In this document: one piece after another, positions 1 through 5,494 of the stretch
Layout: each line of letters opens with the position of its first letter
Position numbering within the stretch: position 1 is the first letter of the stretch
Assembly: GCA_030836345.1 (NCBI GenBank)
Contig: JAURQA010000211.1
Coordinates: forward strand, 1-6,742
Reading direction: 5' to 3'
Length of the DNA stretch: 6,742 bases
Origin: Bacteroidota bacterium
Lineage (GTDB): Bacteria > Bacteroidota > Bacteroidia > NS11-12g > UBA955
Translations under genes and position numbers: made by a program
The notes under the pieces: generated by a model
The model's database searches: none
Seen by the model: only the letters and a program-made list of their open reading frames with translations
Told to the model about the DNA's origin: nothing

Positions 1-109
1 CTACTTTATGCAGCCATCAAAGGCAAAAAAAGTGGTCGCTTTGGTTGGGTACCAAGGCCCAACTGACTTTAATAAAACCCTTACATTAACAGTACCTAGC
101 AAATTATAA
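1..109 (+). CDS. 3' end of an unidentified protein gene
   Basis: This is the tail of a gene that begins before the window. The frame whose codons begin at base 2 stays open for 35 codons and stops with TAA at 107-109, directly against the rlmD start. Its peptide includes KVVALVGYQGPT and ends TLTLTVPSKL. The alternating hydrophobic and polar residues suggest C-terminal beta strands. I do not recognise the family. The frame starting at base 1 is also open, up to a TGA at 64-66, and ends SGRFGWVPRPN. It is a real alternative, but it would leave a 43-base gap and shows less regular secondary-structure patterning. If the frame-2 reading is right, this gene and rlmD are co-transcribed and possibly translationally coupled. 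Confidence 0.45.
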   Translation, partial: YFMQPSKAKKVVALVGYQGPTDFNKTLTLTVPSKL

Positions 110-1579
110 TTGGGACGAAAAAAGAAAATCAGAATTGCTTCTTTTGAGAAAGTAGCAGTGGAAAAAGCAGTTGGCCAAGGCCATTGCTTAGCGCATACGG
201 ATGAAGGTCCTTTATTCATAAGCCATGCGGCTCCGGGCGATGTCGCGGACATACGTGTTTTAAACTTTAAAAAGAAGGCTTTTTATGGTAAGATTTCTAA
301 TTTAATCACACCATCGCCTTTACGTATTGACCCAAAGTGTGAGCACTTTGGAACCTGCGGAGGGTGTAAATGGCAACATATTGGCTATGATGAGCAACTT
401 AAAATTAAAAATAAAGAGGTTGAAGATCAGTTAAATAGAGTAGGTAAGCAATTGGATTTTGAAATGCTCCCCATTATGGGCTGTAAAGAGGAATTTGAGT
501 ACAGGAATAAAGTAGAAATGACTTTTAGTGAAACAGAGTGGACTCCTAATCCAGCGGATAAGGCTGCGGCAGGAAATGCCCTTGGATTTCATGTTCCCGG
601 TCGTTTTGATTGGGTTGCCGATGTTCAAAAATGCCACTTAATGCCGGATTTGGCCAATAAGATCCATCGGTCAGTTAAAGAGTTTGCTTTGGCTAATGAC
701 TATTCGTTTTTTCATTTGAAAACGCAAGTAGGTTTGTTGCGAACCTTACTTATACGTCGAAATCTAAAGGGTGATTGGATGGTTCTAGTTGCATTTACCA
801 AAAATGAGAAAAAGAAAATTCAACGTTTAATGGAACACCTGCAAGCGGCCTTTCCAGAAATCAGCAGTTTACTTTATGTTATTAATCAAAAGAAAAATGA
901 CACCTTAGATGGCTTGGAGGTTCAAACCTTTGCCGGAGATGGCTTTATAACAGAGCAGATTGGTGATTTAACCTTTAAAGTTCAACCACAAAGCTTTTTT
1001 CAAACCAATACAAACCAAGCAAAAAATTTATACGATATAACCAAAGCCTTTGCAAACCTCTCTGGGAATGAGCTGGTATATGACTTGTATACTGGAACAG
1101 GTTCCATTGCCATGTATTTAGCCGATGGAGCAAGCAAAGTAGTAGGAGTGGAGTATGTGCAACAAGCCATAGATGATGCGCATGAAAATGCTACATTAAA
1201 CTCCATCGATAATTGTGTTTTTTATGCGGGCGATTTGGCCAAAGTACTTACCACGGAATTTATGGAGGAAAATGGAAAACCTGATGTGATTGTAACAGAT
1301 CCGCCGCGAAGTGGAATGCATGCTGCTGTTATTAATAAAATCATTGAATCTGAAGCAGAGCGCATTGTTTATGTGAGTTGCAATCCGGGTACCCAGGCCA
1401 GAGATATTGAAATGTTAAGCGAAGCATATCATTTAATTAAAGTACAGCCGGTAGATATGTTCCCACATACCCATCATATAGAAAGTGTTGCTCTTTTAAC
1501 GAGGAATAAAGACTATGTAGCGCCTGTTGTAGAAGAATATGTGCCTAAGCATAAAAGAATAGCTAAGGAAGAAGAGTAA
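110..1579 (+). CDS. rlmD: 23S rRNA (uracil-C5)-methyltransferase RlmD (RumA/TrmA family)
   Basis: This 489-residue enzyme is expected to transfer a methyl group from S-adenosylmethionine to C5 of a uracil in 23S rRNA (U1939 in E. coli numbering), in the cytoplasm. An N-terminal TRAM-like region covers about residues 8-65. The Fe-S cluster cysteines follow C-x5-C-x2-C at 77, 83 and 86, with the fourth at 175 (QKCHL). The methyltransferase domain has QSFFQTN (294-300), the SAM-binding loop DLYTGTGS (325-332), DPPR (397-400), the nucleophile C424 in YVSCNPGT and the probable catalytic base E458 in HHIESV, so all key residues are present. The start is TTG. The codon just upstream is a stop in the same frame, and the protein begins MGRKKK as Bacteroidota relatives do. 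The exact target is inferred from the family: RlmCD-type enzymes in other phyla modify two sites. Confidence 0.93.
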   Translation: MGRKKKIRIASFEKVAVEKAVGQGHCLAHTDEGPLFISHAAPGDVADIRVLNFKKKAFYGKISNLITPSPLRIDPKCEHFGTCGGCKWQHIGYDEQLKIKNKEVEDQLNRVGKQLDFEMLPIMGCKEEFEYRNKVEMTFSETEWTPNPADKAAAGNALGFHVPGRFDWVADVQKCHLMPDLANKIHRSVKEFALANDYSFFHLKTQVGLLRTLLIRRNLKGDWMVLVAFTKNEKKKIQRLMEHLQAAFPEISSLLYVINQKKNDTLDGLEVQTFAGDGFITEQIGDLTFKVQPQSFFQTNTNQAKNLYDITKAFANLSGNELVYDLYTGTGSIAMYLADGASKVVGVEYVQQAIDDAHENATLNSIDNCVFYAGDLAKVLTTEFMEENGKPDVIVTDPPRSGMHAAVINKIIESEAERIVYVSCNPGTQARDIEMLSEAYHLIKVQPVDMFPHTHHIESVALLTRNKDYVAPVVEEYVPKHKRIAKEEE

Positions 1580-1589
1580 GCGCTTCCTT
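1565..1589 (+). terminator. possible hairpin at the 3' end of rlmD
   Basis: A 7-bp perfect stem (AAGGAAG at 1565-1571 with CTTCCTT at 1583-1589) spans the rlmD stop codon around an 11-base loop. It lies between two converging genes, where a terminator is expected. No long T tract follows on either strand, so it would be at best a weak terminator. Confidence 0.3.
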
Positions 1590-1608
1590 TAAACAAGATT
1601 TATATCAC

Positions 1609-4227
1609 TTATAGCTTAAAGCCTATTCCACTATTTGGTGTTCCTGGTTTTAAGTCGGTATTGAACTCCTTTACATCTTCTAGCAGGATGGTTTCTACCA
1701 CTTTTGCTGTTAATTTCGATTTGGGTAATTCACTCAATCTTAAATGTTGGTTGCGAATGGATTCTTCAATCACCTTTCGAACAGCCCTTCCATTGCCAAA
1801 GTACTTGTCTCTTTTCGTATGTAAAAATTCAATGTACTTCATCAAGTGCTCACTCGCTGCTTTTTCTGCTTTTAAGTTATTCTCCGTCAGTTGGTTAATG
1901 GCTATGGTATAGAGTTCTTCGCCCGTAAAGTCTTCAAAATCAAAGGTTCTATCAAACCGGCTCTTGAGTCCTGGGTTTGATTCCATAAACTTATGCATGT
2001 TTTGGGTGTATCCTGCTGCAATTACAATAAATTGGCCGCGTTGGTCTTCCATTCTTTTGAGCAGTGCTTCTATGGCTTCTCTTCCATAATCGCTGCTTCC
2101 GCCATCGCTTAAGCTATAGGCTTCATCAATAAAAAGCACTCCTCCGATGGCTCTATTGATTACATCCGTTGTTTTTATGGCGGTTTGTCCCACATATCCA
2201 CCTACTAAACTTTGCCGATCGCACTCCATAAGGTGCCCGCGTTCAAGAATACCGAGTGCCTTATAAATTTGAGCTAATATTCGCGCCACTGTGGTTTTAC
2301 CCGTCCCTGGATTTCCGCTAAAAACAGCGTGTAAACTAAAGGATTTACGTACATCCTTCCCTTGGTTTTTATAATACCTAACCAATTTAACCACTTCCTC
2401 AATATCCTCCTTTACTTTAGCTAGCCCAATCATGTTTTTAAGCTTGCTCAAGGAGTCTTTAAGTAATTCTTCATCTATAGGTATATCTGGGAGGGTGTTT
2501 TCTCCGGCCTTTAAAATTTTCTCAAAGTCCTCTGGTTCAATAGTCGATAGCTGATCTCTTGAAAGGTCTTCAGGCTTGTCTGTTTTCATTACGCGAAGCC
2601 CAAGATTCATTTTTGCTTCGTCTACCAATGAATGAACCATTCGTGCATTTCCAAAGAATTTATCCCTATTTCGGTACTTGTCTACCAGGTATTTATAGAG
2701 CTGCTCTTTGGCGTTTTCGGAGAAGGATACCGCCTTTTCATTAGCCGAATAATCAGCTATCTCCAATAGTTCCTGCGGAATGTAATCTACAAATTCATAG
2801 TGCATAGTAAAACGACTTCTTAATCCAGGGTTTGAATCTAAGAATACATCCATTTCATCGGGATAGCCAGCACATATGATGGCAATATCCTTTGAATCGC
2901 TGAGTTCCTTAAGAAGTACTTCTATGGCTTCTCTCCCAAAGTCTTTATTGTCGTCTTCTTTACGGGCCAGGGCATAGGCCTCGTCAATAAAAAGAATGCC
3001 TCCTTTGGCCTTTTTAATGGCCTCTTTTGTTTTTGGAGCGGTTTGACCAATAAATTCAGCAACTAAATCGCCGCGATCTACTTCGTGTACATGTCCTTTT
3101 TTGAGTAAGCCAAGCTCCTTATATATTTTACCAAGCAATCGAGCCACTGTGGTTTTACCCGTTCCAGGGTTTCCCTTAAAAATGGCATGAAGGCTTACTT
3201 TATCTGTCTCATCGAAGCCTTTATCCTTTCGTAAAGCAACAAACCTTAAGTAGTCGCTGTATTCCCGAATTTTTGTTTTGATGCCATTGAGCCCAATCAT
3301 TCCATCGAGTTCAGACATGACCTCATCAAAACTCTGGCTTTTAGGGATATTCAAAAGAGGTGTTTTGTCCTCTTTTAGCACTTTTTCTGTTTCATTTAAC
3401 CAATTGGATTGTATGGCAAAATCTTCTTTACTCGCTTCTACATAATCATCGCCAATTTCAAATGGAGCAATGGCTATGAGGTTATCCATGAATAACACTT
3501 CTGCCAGATATTTCCCTCTGGTCCATGTGCCTACAATATCTGAACCCCATCCAACCGTTACTTTAAAGCTATCTTCTTCTGGTTTAACAAAAAATAATTT
3601 GGAAATACTTCCCTTTAAATATCCACTTTCTGTTCTAAAATTAATGATTAATTCAATGGGTAAATCTGAAATTCGCCGGGTAATATTTAAACAACTGGCC
3701 TCTATCCATACGTATCTAGTATTGAGCGCATTAAATACCTTGTAATATTTCTTTTCGGTATGCAAGGTTTCATCTGAACTGGCCTCATAGAGTTTTACTT
3801 CTTTAAGCTCAAAGTAGGGGTTAAACCCATCTCTTACTAGGCCTTGGTTTTCTATATAAAATTCCTTGATGGCTATTGTTTCTCCGTCAATAATGGCTTC
3901 CCATCTGTATTTGCCTGGTTTCCAATAAGCACCCGTAGTTTTTACTCCCCAGCCTTCGCGAACATATATTATATTTTCATTTGAGTCTATTTTGCGATTG
4001 CAGTTTAGGTCACAAATTTCATTCTCATCAGAGTCAAAACATTTGAGCTGCATGTCTAAATTCCAAGATTTAGAATCATAGAGCTTATTTAAAAAGCTAA
4101 CTTCACAGTATACATAAGCAATTTCCTGTTCATCAAAAACATTTCGATACTTTTTTGAGTTGTTAGCGAGCCATTCCGTGCTGCAATACGATTTTATGTC
4201 TCTAAATTTATAGTTCGTACTAGGCAT
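1609..4227 (-). CDS. double AAA+ ATPase (CbxX/CfqX type) with duplicated N-terminal domain
   Basis: This is a predicted cytoplasmic ATPase of 872 residues with no signal peptide or membrane segment. From the N-terminus it has two copies of a probable beta-sandwich module (about 25-127 and 159-259), each containing KKY..VF, a GWG motif (92-94 and 226-228) and a G.YW/TW..GKY..E strand. A linker follows, then AAA module 1 and AAA module 2. Module 1 has Walker A GNPGTGKT 352-359, Walker B with D415/E416, NPGLRSRF 466-473 as the probable arginine finger, and sensor 2 R529 in FGNAR. Module 2 has Walker A 638-645, D701/E702, NPGLKSRF 751-758 and R814 in FGNGR. Both modules look catalytically complete. 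CbxX/CfqX relatives include the Rubisco activase CbbX, the type VII secretion ATPase EccA and SpoVK, all protein remodellers. The target here is unknown. An in-frame TTG at 4242 lies inside the predicted promoter, so I chose the ATG at 4227. The gene stands alone, convergent with rlmD and divergent from the tRNAs. Confidence 0.88.
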   Translation of the reverse strand: MPSTNYKFRDIKSYCSTEWLANNSKKYRNVFDEQEIAYVYCEVSFLNKLYDSKSWNLDMQLKCFDSDENEICDLNCNRKIDSNENIIYVREGWGVKTTGAYWKPGKYRWEAIIDGETIAIKEFYIENQGLVRDGFNPYFELKEVKLYEASSDETLHTEKKYYKVFNALNTRYVWIEASCLNITRRISDLPIELIINFRTESGYLKGSISKLFFVKPEEDSFKVTVGWGSDIVGTWTRGKYLAEVLFMDNLIAIAPFEIGDDYVEASKEDFAIQSNWLNETEKVLKEDKTPLLNIPKSQSFDEVMSELDGMIGLNGIKTKIREYSDYLRFVALRKDKGFDETDKVSLHAIFKGNPGTGKTTVARLLGKIYKELGLLKKGHVHEVDRGDLVAEFIGQTAPKTKEAIKKAKGGILFIDEAYALARKEDDNKDFGREAIEVLLKELSDSKDIAIICAGYPDEMDVFLDSNPGLRSRFTMHYEFVDYIPQELLEIADYSANEKAVSFSENAKEQLYKYLVDKYRNRDKFFGNARMVHSLVDEAKMNLGLRVMKTDKPEDLSRDQLSTIEPEDFEKILKAGENTLPDIPIDEELLKDSLSKLKNMIGLAKVKEDIEEVVKLVRYYKNQGKDVRKSFSLHAVFSGNPGTGKTTVARILAQIYKALGILERGHLMECDRQSLVGGYVGQTAIKTTDVINRAIGGVLFIDEAYSLSDGGSSDYGREAIEALLKRMEDQRGQFIVIAAGYTQNMHKFMESNPGLKSRFDRTFDFEDFTGEELYTIAINQLTENNLKAEKAASEHLMKYIEFLHTKRDKYFGNGRAVRKVIEESIRNQHLRLSELPKSKLTAKVVETILLEDVKEFNTDLKPGTPNSGIGFKL
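2285..2304. repeat. 20-base direct repeat, copy in AAA module 2
   Basis: These 20 bases (starting GCCACTGTGG) are identical to 3143-3162. They code for the residues at the end of the Walker A motif in the second AAA module. The identity reflects duplication of the ATPase domain within the gene, maintained by strong conservation of GNPGTGKTTVAR. Confidence 0.8.
3143..3162. repeat. 20-base direct repeat, copy in AAA module 1
   Basis: This is the partner of 2285-2304, with the same 20 bases in the Walker A region of the first AAA module. The surrounding sequence is similar but diverged, as expected for old paralogous domains with one conserved core. Confidence 0.8.
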
Positions 4228-4239
4228 ATTTTTGTAGTT

Positions 4240-4269
4240 CAATTATAGTGTTAAAAGCTCTTATAACAA
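4240..4269 (-). promoter_or_regulatory. promoter of the double AAA+ ATPase gene
   Basis: On the minus strand, TTG (4267-4269) is followed after exactly 19 bases by TATAATTG (4240-4247). That is one mismatch from the Bacteroidota -7 consensus TAnnTTTG, with the usual spacing. The -7 box ends 12 bases before the ATG at 4227, almost the same distance as for fdx. The box overlaps the upstream TTG codon, so that codon cannot sensibly be the translation start. Confidence 0.5.
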
Positions 4270-4327
4270 GGTAAAACGTTGGAATTTTACATCCCCGATA
4301 TTTTTTTTGGATAAAACACATAAAAAG

Positions 4328-4358
4328 TTAGCACAAATTAAAAAGGATATTATATTTG
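4328..4358 (+). promoter_or_regulatory. promoter of the tRNA cluster
   Basis: TATATTTG at 4351-4358 matches the Bacteroidota -7 consensus TAnnTTTG exactly. TTAG at 4328-4331, 19 bases upstream, resembles the -33 TTTG element. The tRNA-Ser gene begins 11 bases downstream, leaving only a few bases of leader. Confidence 0.65.
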
Positions 4359-4368
4359 CACCCCCATT

Positions 4369-4456
4369 GGTGAGGTGGGTGAGTGGCTTAAACCAGTAGT
4401 TTGCTAAACTGCCGTACTCCAAAAGGGTACCGCGGGTTCGAATCCCGCCCTCACCG
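4369..4456 (+). tRNA. tRNA-Ser (anticodon GCU)
   Basis: This is an 88-base class II tRNA. The acceptor stem GGTGAGG (4369-4375) pairs with CCTCACC (4449-4455), and the discriminator is G4456. The D-stem is GGT/ACC. The anticodon stem GTAGT/ACTGC encloses a loop with anticodon GCT at 4403-4405, which reads AGC and AGU. A long variable arm (4414-4430) forms a 6-bp stem, as expected for serine tRNAs. The T-arm is GCGGG-TTCGAAT-CCCGC. The CCA end is not encoded. Confidence 0.96.
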
Positions 4457-4482
4457 CAAGTAGAACTCGTTTCTACAAAGTT

Positions 4483-4556
4483 CGGGGTGTAGCGCAGTCC
4501 GGTAGCGTACCTGGTTTGGGACCAGGGGGTCGTAGGTTCGAATCCTGTCACCCCGA
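4483..4556 (+). tRNA. tRNA-Pro (anticodon UGG)
   Basis: This is a 74-base tRNA. The acceptor CGGGGTG (4483-4489) pairs with CACCCCG (4549-4555), and the discriminator is A4556. The D-stem is GCGC/GCGT. The anticodon stem CCTGG/CCAGG encloses TTTGGGA, with anticodon TGG at 4517-4519. The T-stem GTAGG/CCTGT closes with two G-U wobbles. It lies 26 bases after tRNA-Ser with no promoter box in between, so the two are probably co-transcribed. The CCA end is not encoded. Confidence 0.96.
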
Positions 4557-4570
4557 CGAACTTTTAAACG

Positions 4571-4601
4571 AGCCTTCTTTTTAACACAGGAAGGCTTTTT
4601 T
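4571..4601 (+). terminator. intrinsic-type terminator after tRNA-Pro
   Basis: AGCCTTC (4571-4577) pairs perfectly with GAAGGCT (4590-4596) around a 12-base loop, and a run of six T follows (4596-4601). This is a typical intrinsic terminator shape. It lies 13 bases before the tRNA-Arg gene, so it would separate Ser-Pro from Arg or allow only partial read-through. Confidence 0.6.
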
Positions 4602-4614
4602 GTTCTCTAAGTAG

Positions 4615-4688
4615 GACTCCATAGCTCAGCTGGATAGAGCAACTGCCTTCTAAGCAGTAGGTCTCAGGTTCGAATCCTGATGGGGTCA
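4615..4688 (+). tRNA. tRNA-Arg (anticodon UCU)
   Basis: This is a 74-base tRNA. The acceptor GACTCCA (4615-4621) pairs with TGGGGTC (4681-4687) with one T-G wobble, and the discriminator is A4688. The D-stem is GCTC/GAGC. The anticodon stem ACTGC/GCAGT encloses CTTCTAA, with anticodon TCT at 4649-4651, which reads AGA/AGG. The T-arm is TCAGG-TTCGAAT-CCTGA. No TAnnTTTG box lies immediately upstream. The CCA end is not encoded. Confidence 0.96.
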
Positions 4689-4705
4689 CAAGGATGAATT
4701 TTCAG

Positions 4706-4739
4706 TGTAAAAGGGCAACTTATCAGTTGCCCTTTTACA
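4706..4739 (+). terminator. perfect 15-bp stem-loop after tRNA-Arg
   Basis: The arm at 4706-4720 is the exact reverse complement of 4725-4739, with a four-base loop TATC. The A-rich start and TTTT near the end of the 3' arm give the AAAA-GC-stem-TTTT form of a terminator that can work in both directions. It lies 17 bases after the tRNA and about 100 bases before the fdx promoter, where the tRNA transcript should end. Confidence 0.75.
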
Positions 4740-4836
4740 ATTGATGGGGGAGGCCCCGAAATAGCCCAATCTGCCATTCTTAAATAGCAAATTAAAAAAT
4801 AGCACACTGCAAAACTAAATTAGCATCGCTTTGTTG

Positions 4837-4844
4837 TAATTTTG
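4837..4844 (+). promoter_or_regulatory. -7 promoter box of fdx-iscX
   Basis: TAATTTTG matches the Bacteroidota TAnnTTTG consensus exactly and ends 11 bases before the fdx ATG. I see no clear TTG at the -33 spacing. The rest of 4740-4836 holds only a small GGGG-AGG-CCCC hairpin at 4747-4757 and A+T-rich sequence. Confidence 0.55.
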
Positions 4845-4855
4845 CAGCAGAAATT

Positions 4856-5185
4856 ATGGGAAAAATAACTTTTAAGTTTGAAACGGACGAAGACAAAGAG
4901 CTCGAGTGCGAGATTTTTGAGGGAGAGTCAATCCTAGAAGTGGCTTTAGATAACGATATTAACTTAAACCATAATTGTGGCGGTGTTTGTGGATGCAGCA
5001 CCTGTCAGGTTTACGTAGAATCTGGAGAGGAACTTATGCCAGAAATGAGCGATAAAGAGGAGGATTATGTGGATAGAGCCAGGAATCCTAGATTTAACAG
5101 TCGCTTATCTTGTCAATGCAAATTAGAAAAAGAAGGAGATTTGGTAGTAACCATACCCACTCAGAAAGGAATCATAGGACATTAA
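4856..5185 (+). CDS. fdx: Isc/adrenodoxin-type [2Fe-2S] ferredoxin
   Basis: This 109-residue soluble electron carrier belongs to the adrenodoxin/Isc ferredoxin family, which typically supplies electrons during Fe-S cluster assembly. The cluster ligands are C41, C47, C50 (C-x5-C-x2-C in CGGVCGCSTC) and C86 in RLSCQC, with 35 residues between the last two as in E. coli Fdx. An extra cysteine, C45, sits where E. coli Fdx also has a non-ligand cysteine. C88 is a further non-canonical one. The remaining sequence is acidic, as is usual for redox-partner docking. The ATG at 4856 follows a TAATTTTG box with a very short leader. iscX begins one base after its stop. That neighbour strongly supports a role in Fe-S assembly rather than in P450 or other redox chains. 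Confidence 0.9.
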   Translation: MGKITFKFETDEDKELECEIFEGESILEVALDNDINLNHNCGGVCGCSTCQVYVESGEELMPEMSDKEEDYVDRARNPRFNSRLSCQCKLEKEGDLVVTIPTQKGIIGH

Positions 5186-5186
5186 T

Positions 5187-5426
5187 ATGGCTGAAATGTA
5201 TGAACCACCTATTGGTTGGACTGACTTTGAGGATATAGCGATGAAGCTATATGAGAAGTTTGGAGACGATTTTAACGAGGGTAAAATATATCGAATACGC
5301 TTTACTGAGCTTTTAGAATGGGTTTTAGAATTGCCCAATTTTGAAGGAAAGCGGGAAGATTGCAACGAAGGATACTTAGAGATGATACAATCGAACTGGG
5401 TATATGAGTGGCGCGATAATAATTAA
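5187..5426 (+). CDS. iscX: Fe-S assembly protein IscX
   Basis: This small acidic protein of 79 residues is slightly longer than E. coli IscX (66 aa). The family binds the cysteine desulfurase IscS and iron and modulates Fe-S cluster assembly. The visible family pattern is GWTD (10-13), ALY-like KLYEKF (20-25), RFTEL (38-42) followed by W45, and CNE (59-61) followed by a LE.IQ..W segment ending in W71. It begins one base after the fdx stop, so the two are almost certainly one transcript. fdx-iscX adjacency is also the 3' end of the proteobacterial isc operon, but iscS, iscU, iscA and hscBA are not in this window. ATG at 5196 (M4) is a possible later start. Confidence 0.88.
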   Translation: MAEMYEPPIGWTDFEDIAMKLYEKFGDDFNEGKIYRIRFTELLEWVLELPNFEGKREDCNEGYLEMIQSNWVYEWRDNN

Positions 5427-5436
5427 ATATTAATTG

Positions 5437-5465
5437 TTGCAGATAGATACAAAAGTGTACTTTTG
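5437..5465 (+). promoter_or_regulatory. promoter of nusB
   Basis: TTG at 5437-5439 and TACTTTTG at 5458-5465 are separated by 18 bases and fit the Bacteroidota TTG/TAnnTTTG promoter pattern. The box lies in the iscX-nusB gap and ends 29 bases before the nusB ATG, so nusB can be transcribed independently of fdx-iscX. Confidence 0.6.
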
Positions 5466-5494
5466 CAGCCAGTTATTTCTGCACGTTCTATAAA

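Noticed and set aside
431..1206. Minus-strand open frames inside rlmD (431-637 and 1000-1206), and one at 1-252
   Set aside because: They lie opposite the highly conserved rlmD frame or its start and look like composition artefacts.
1661..1912. Plus-strand open frames opposite the AAA+ gene (also 1704-1898, 2559-2744, 3470-3745)
   Set aside because: They are antisense shadows of a clear 872-residue coding frame, with no family resemblance and no start signals.
4010..4060. Possible EF-hand-like calcium loop (DSDENEI) in the first N-terminal repeat of the AAA+ protein
   Set aside because: The central glycine and the final acidic ligand of an EF-hand loop are missing, and the second repeat has no equivalent. 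It is better explained as a beta-hairpin turn.
4271..4290. Small inverted repeat GTAAAA/TTTTAC just upstream of the AAA+ promoter, as a possible operator
   Set aside because: Six A+T-rich base pairs around an eight-base gap are expected by chance in such sequence, and no regulator gene is nearby.
4261..4551. Minus-strand 96-codon open frame containing GGIRTRGTLLEYGSL and TGFEPTTPWSQTRYATG
   Set aside because: It is the antisense of the tRNA-Ser and tRNA-Pro genes. Such peptides are well-known false proteins made by translating tRNA genes backwards.
4369..4740. tRNA cluster as an integration site for a mobile island
   Set aside because: No integrase, no repeated tRNA 3' end and no compositional break were seen. 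The flanking genes look chromosomal.
4747..4757. GGGG-AGG-CCCC mini-hairpin before fdx as a regulatory element
   Set aside because: A four-pair stem with a three-base loop is too small to support a call.
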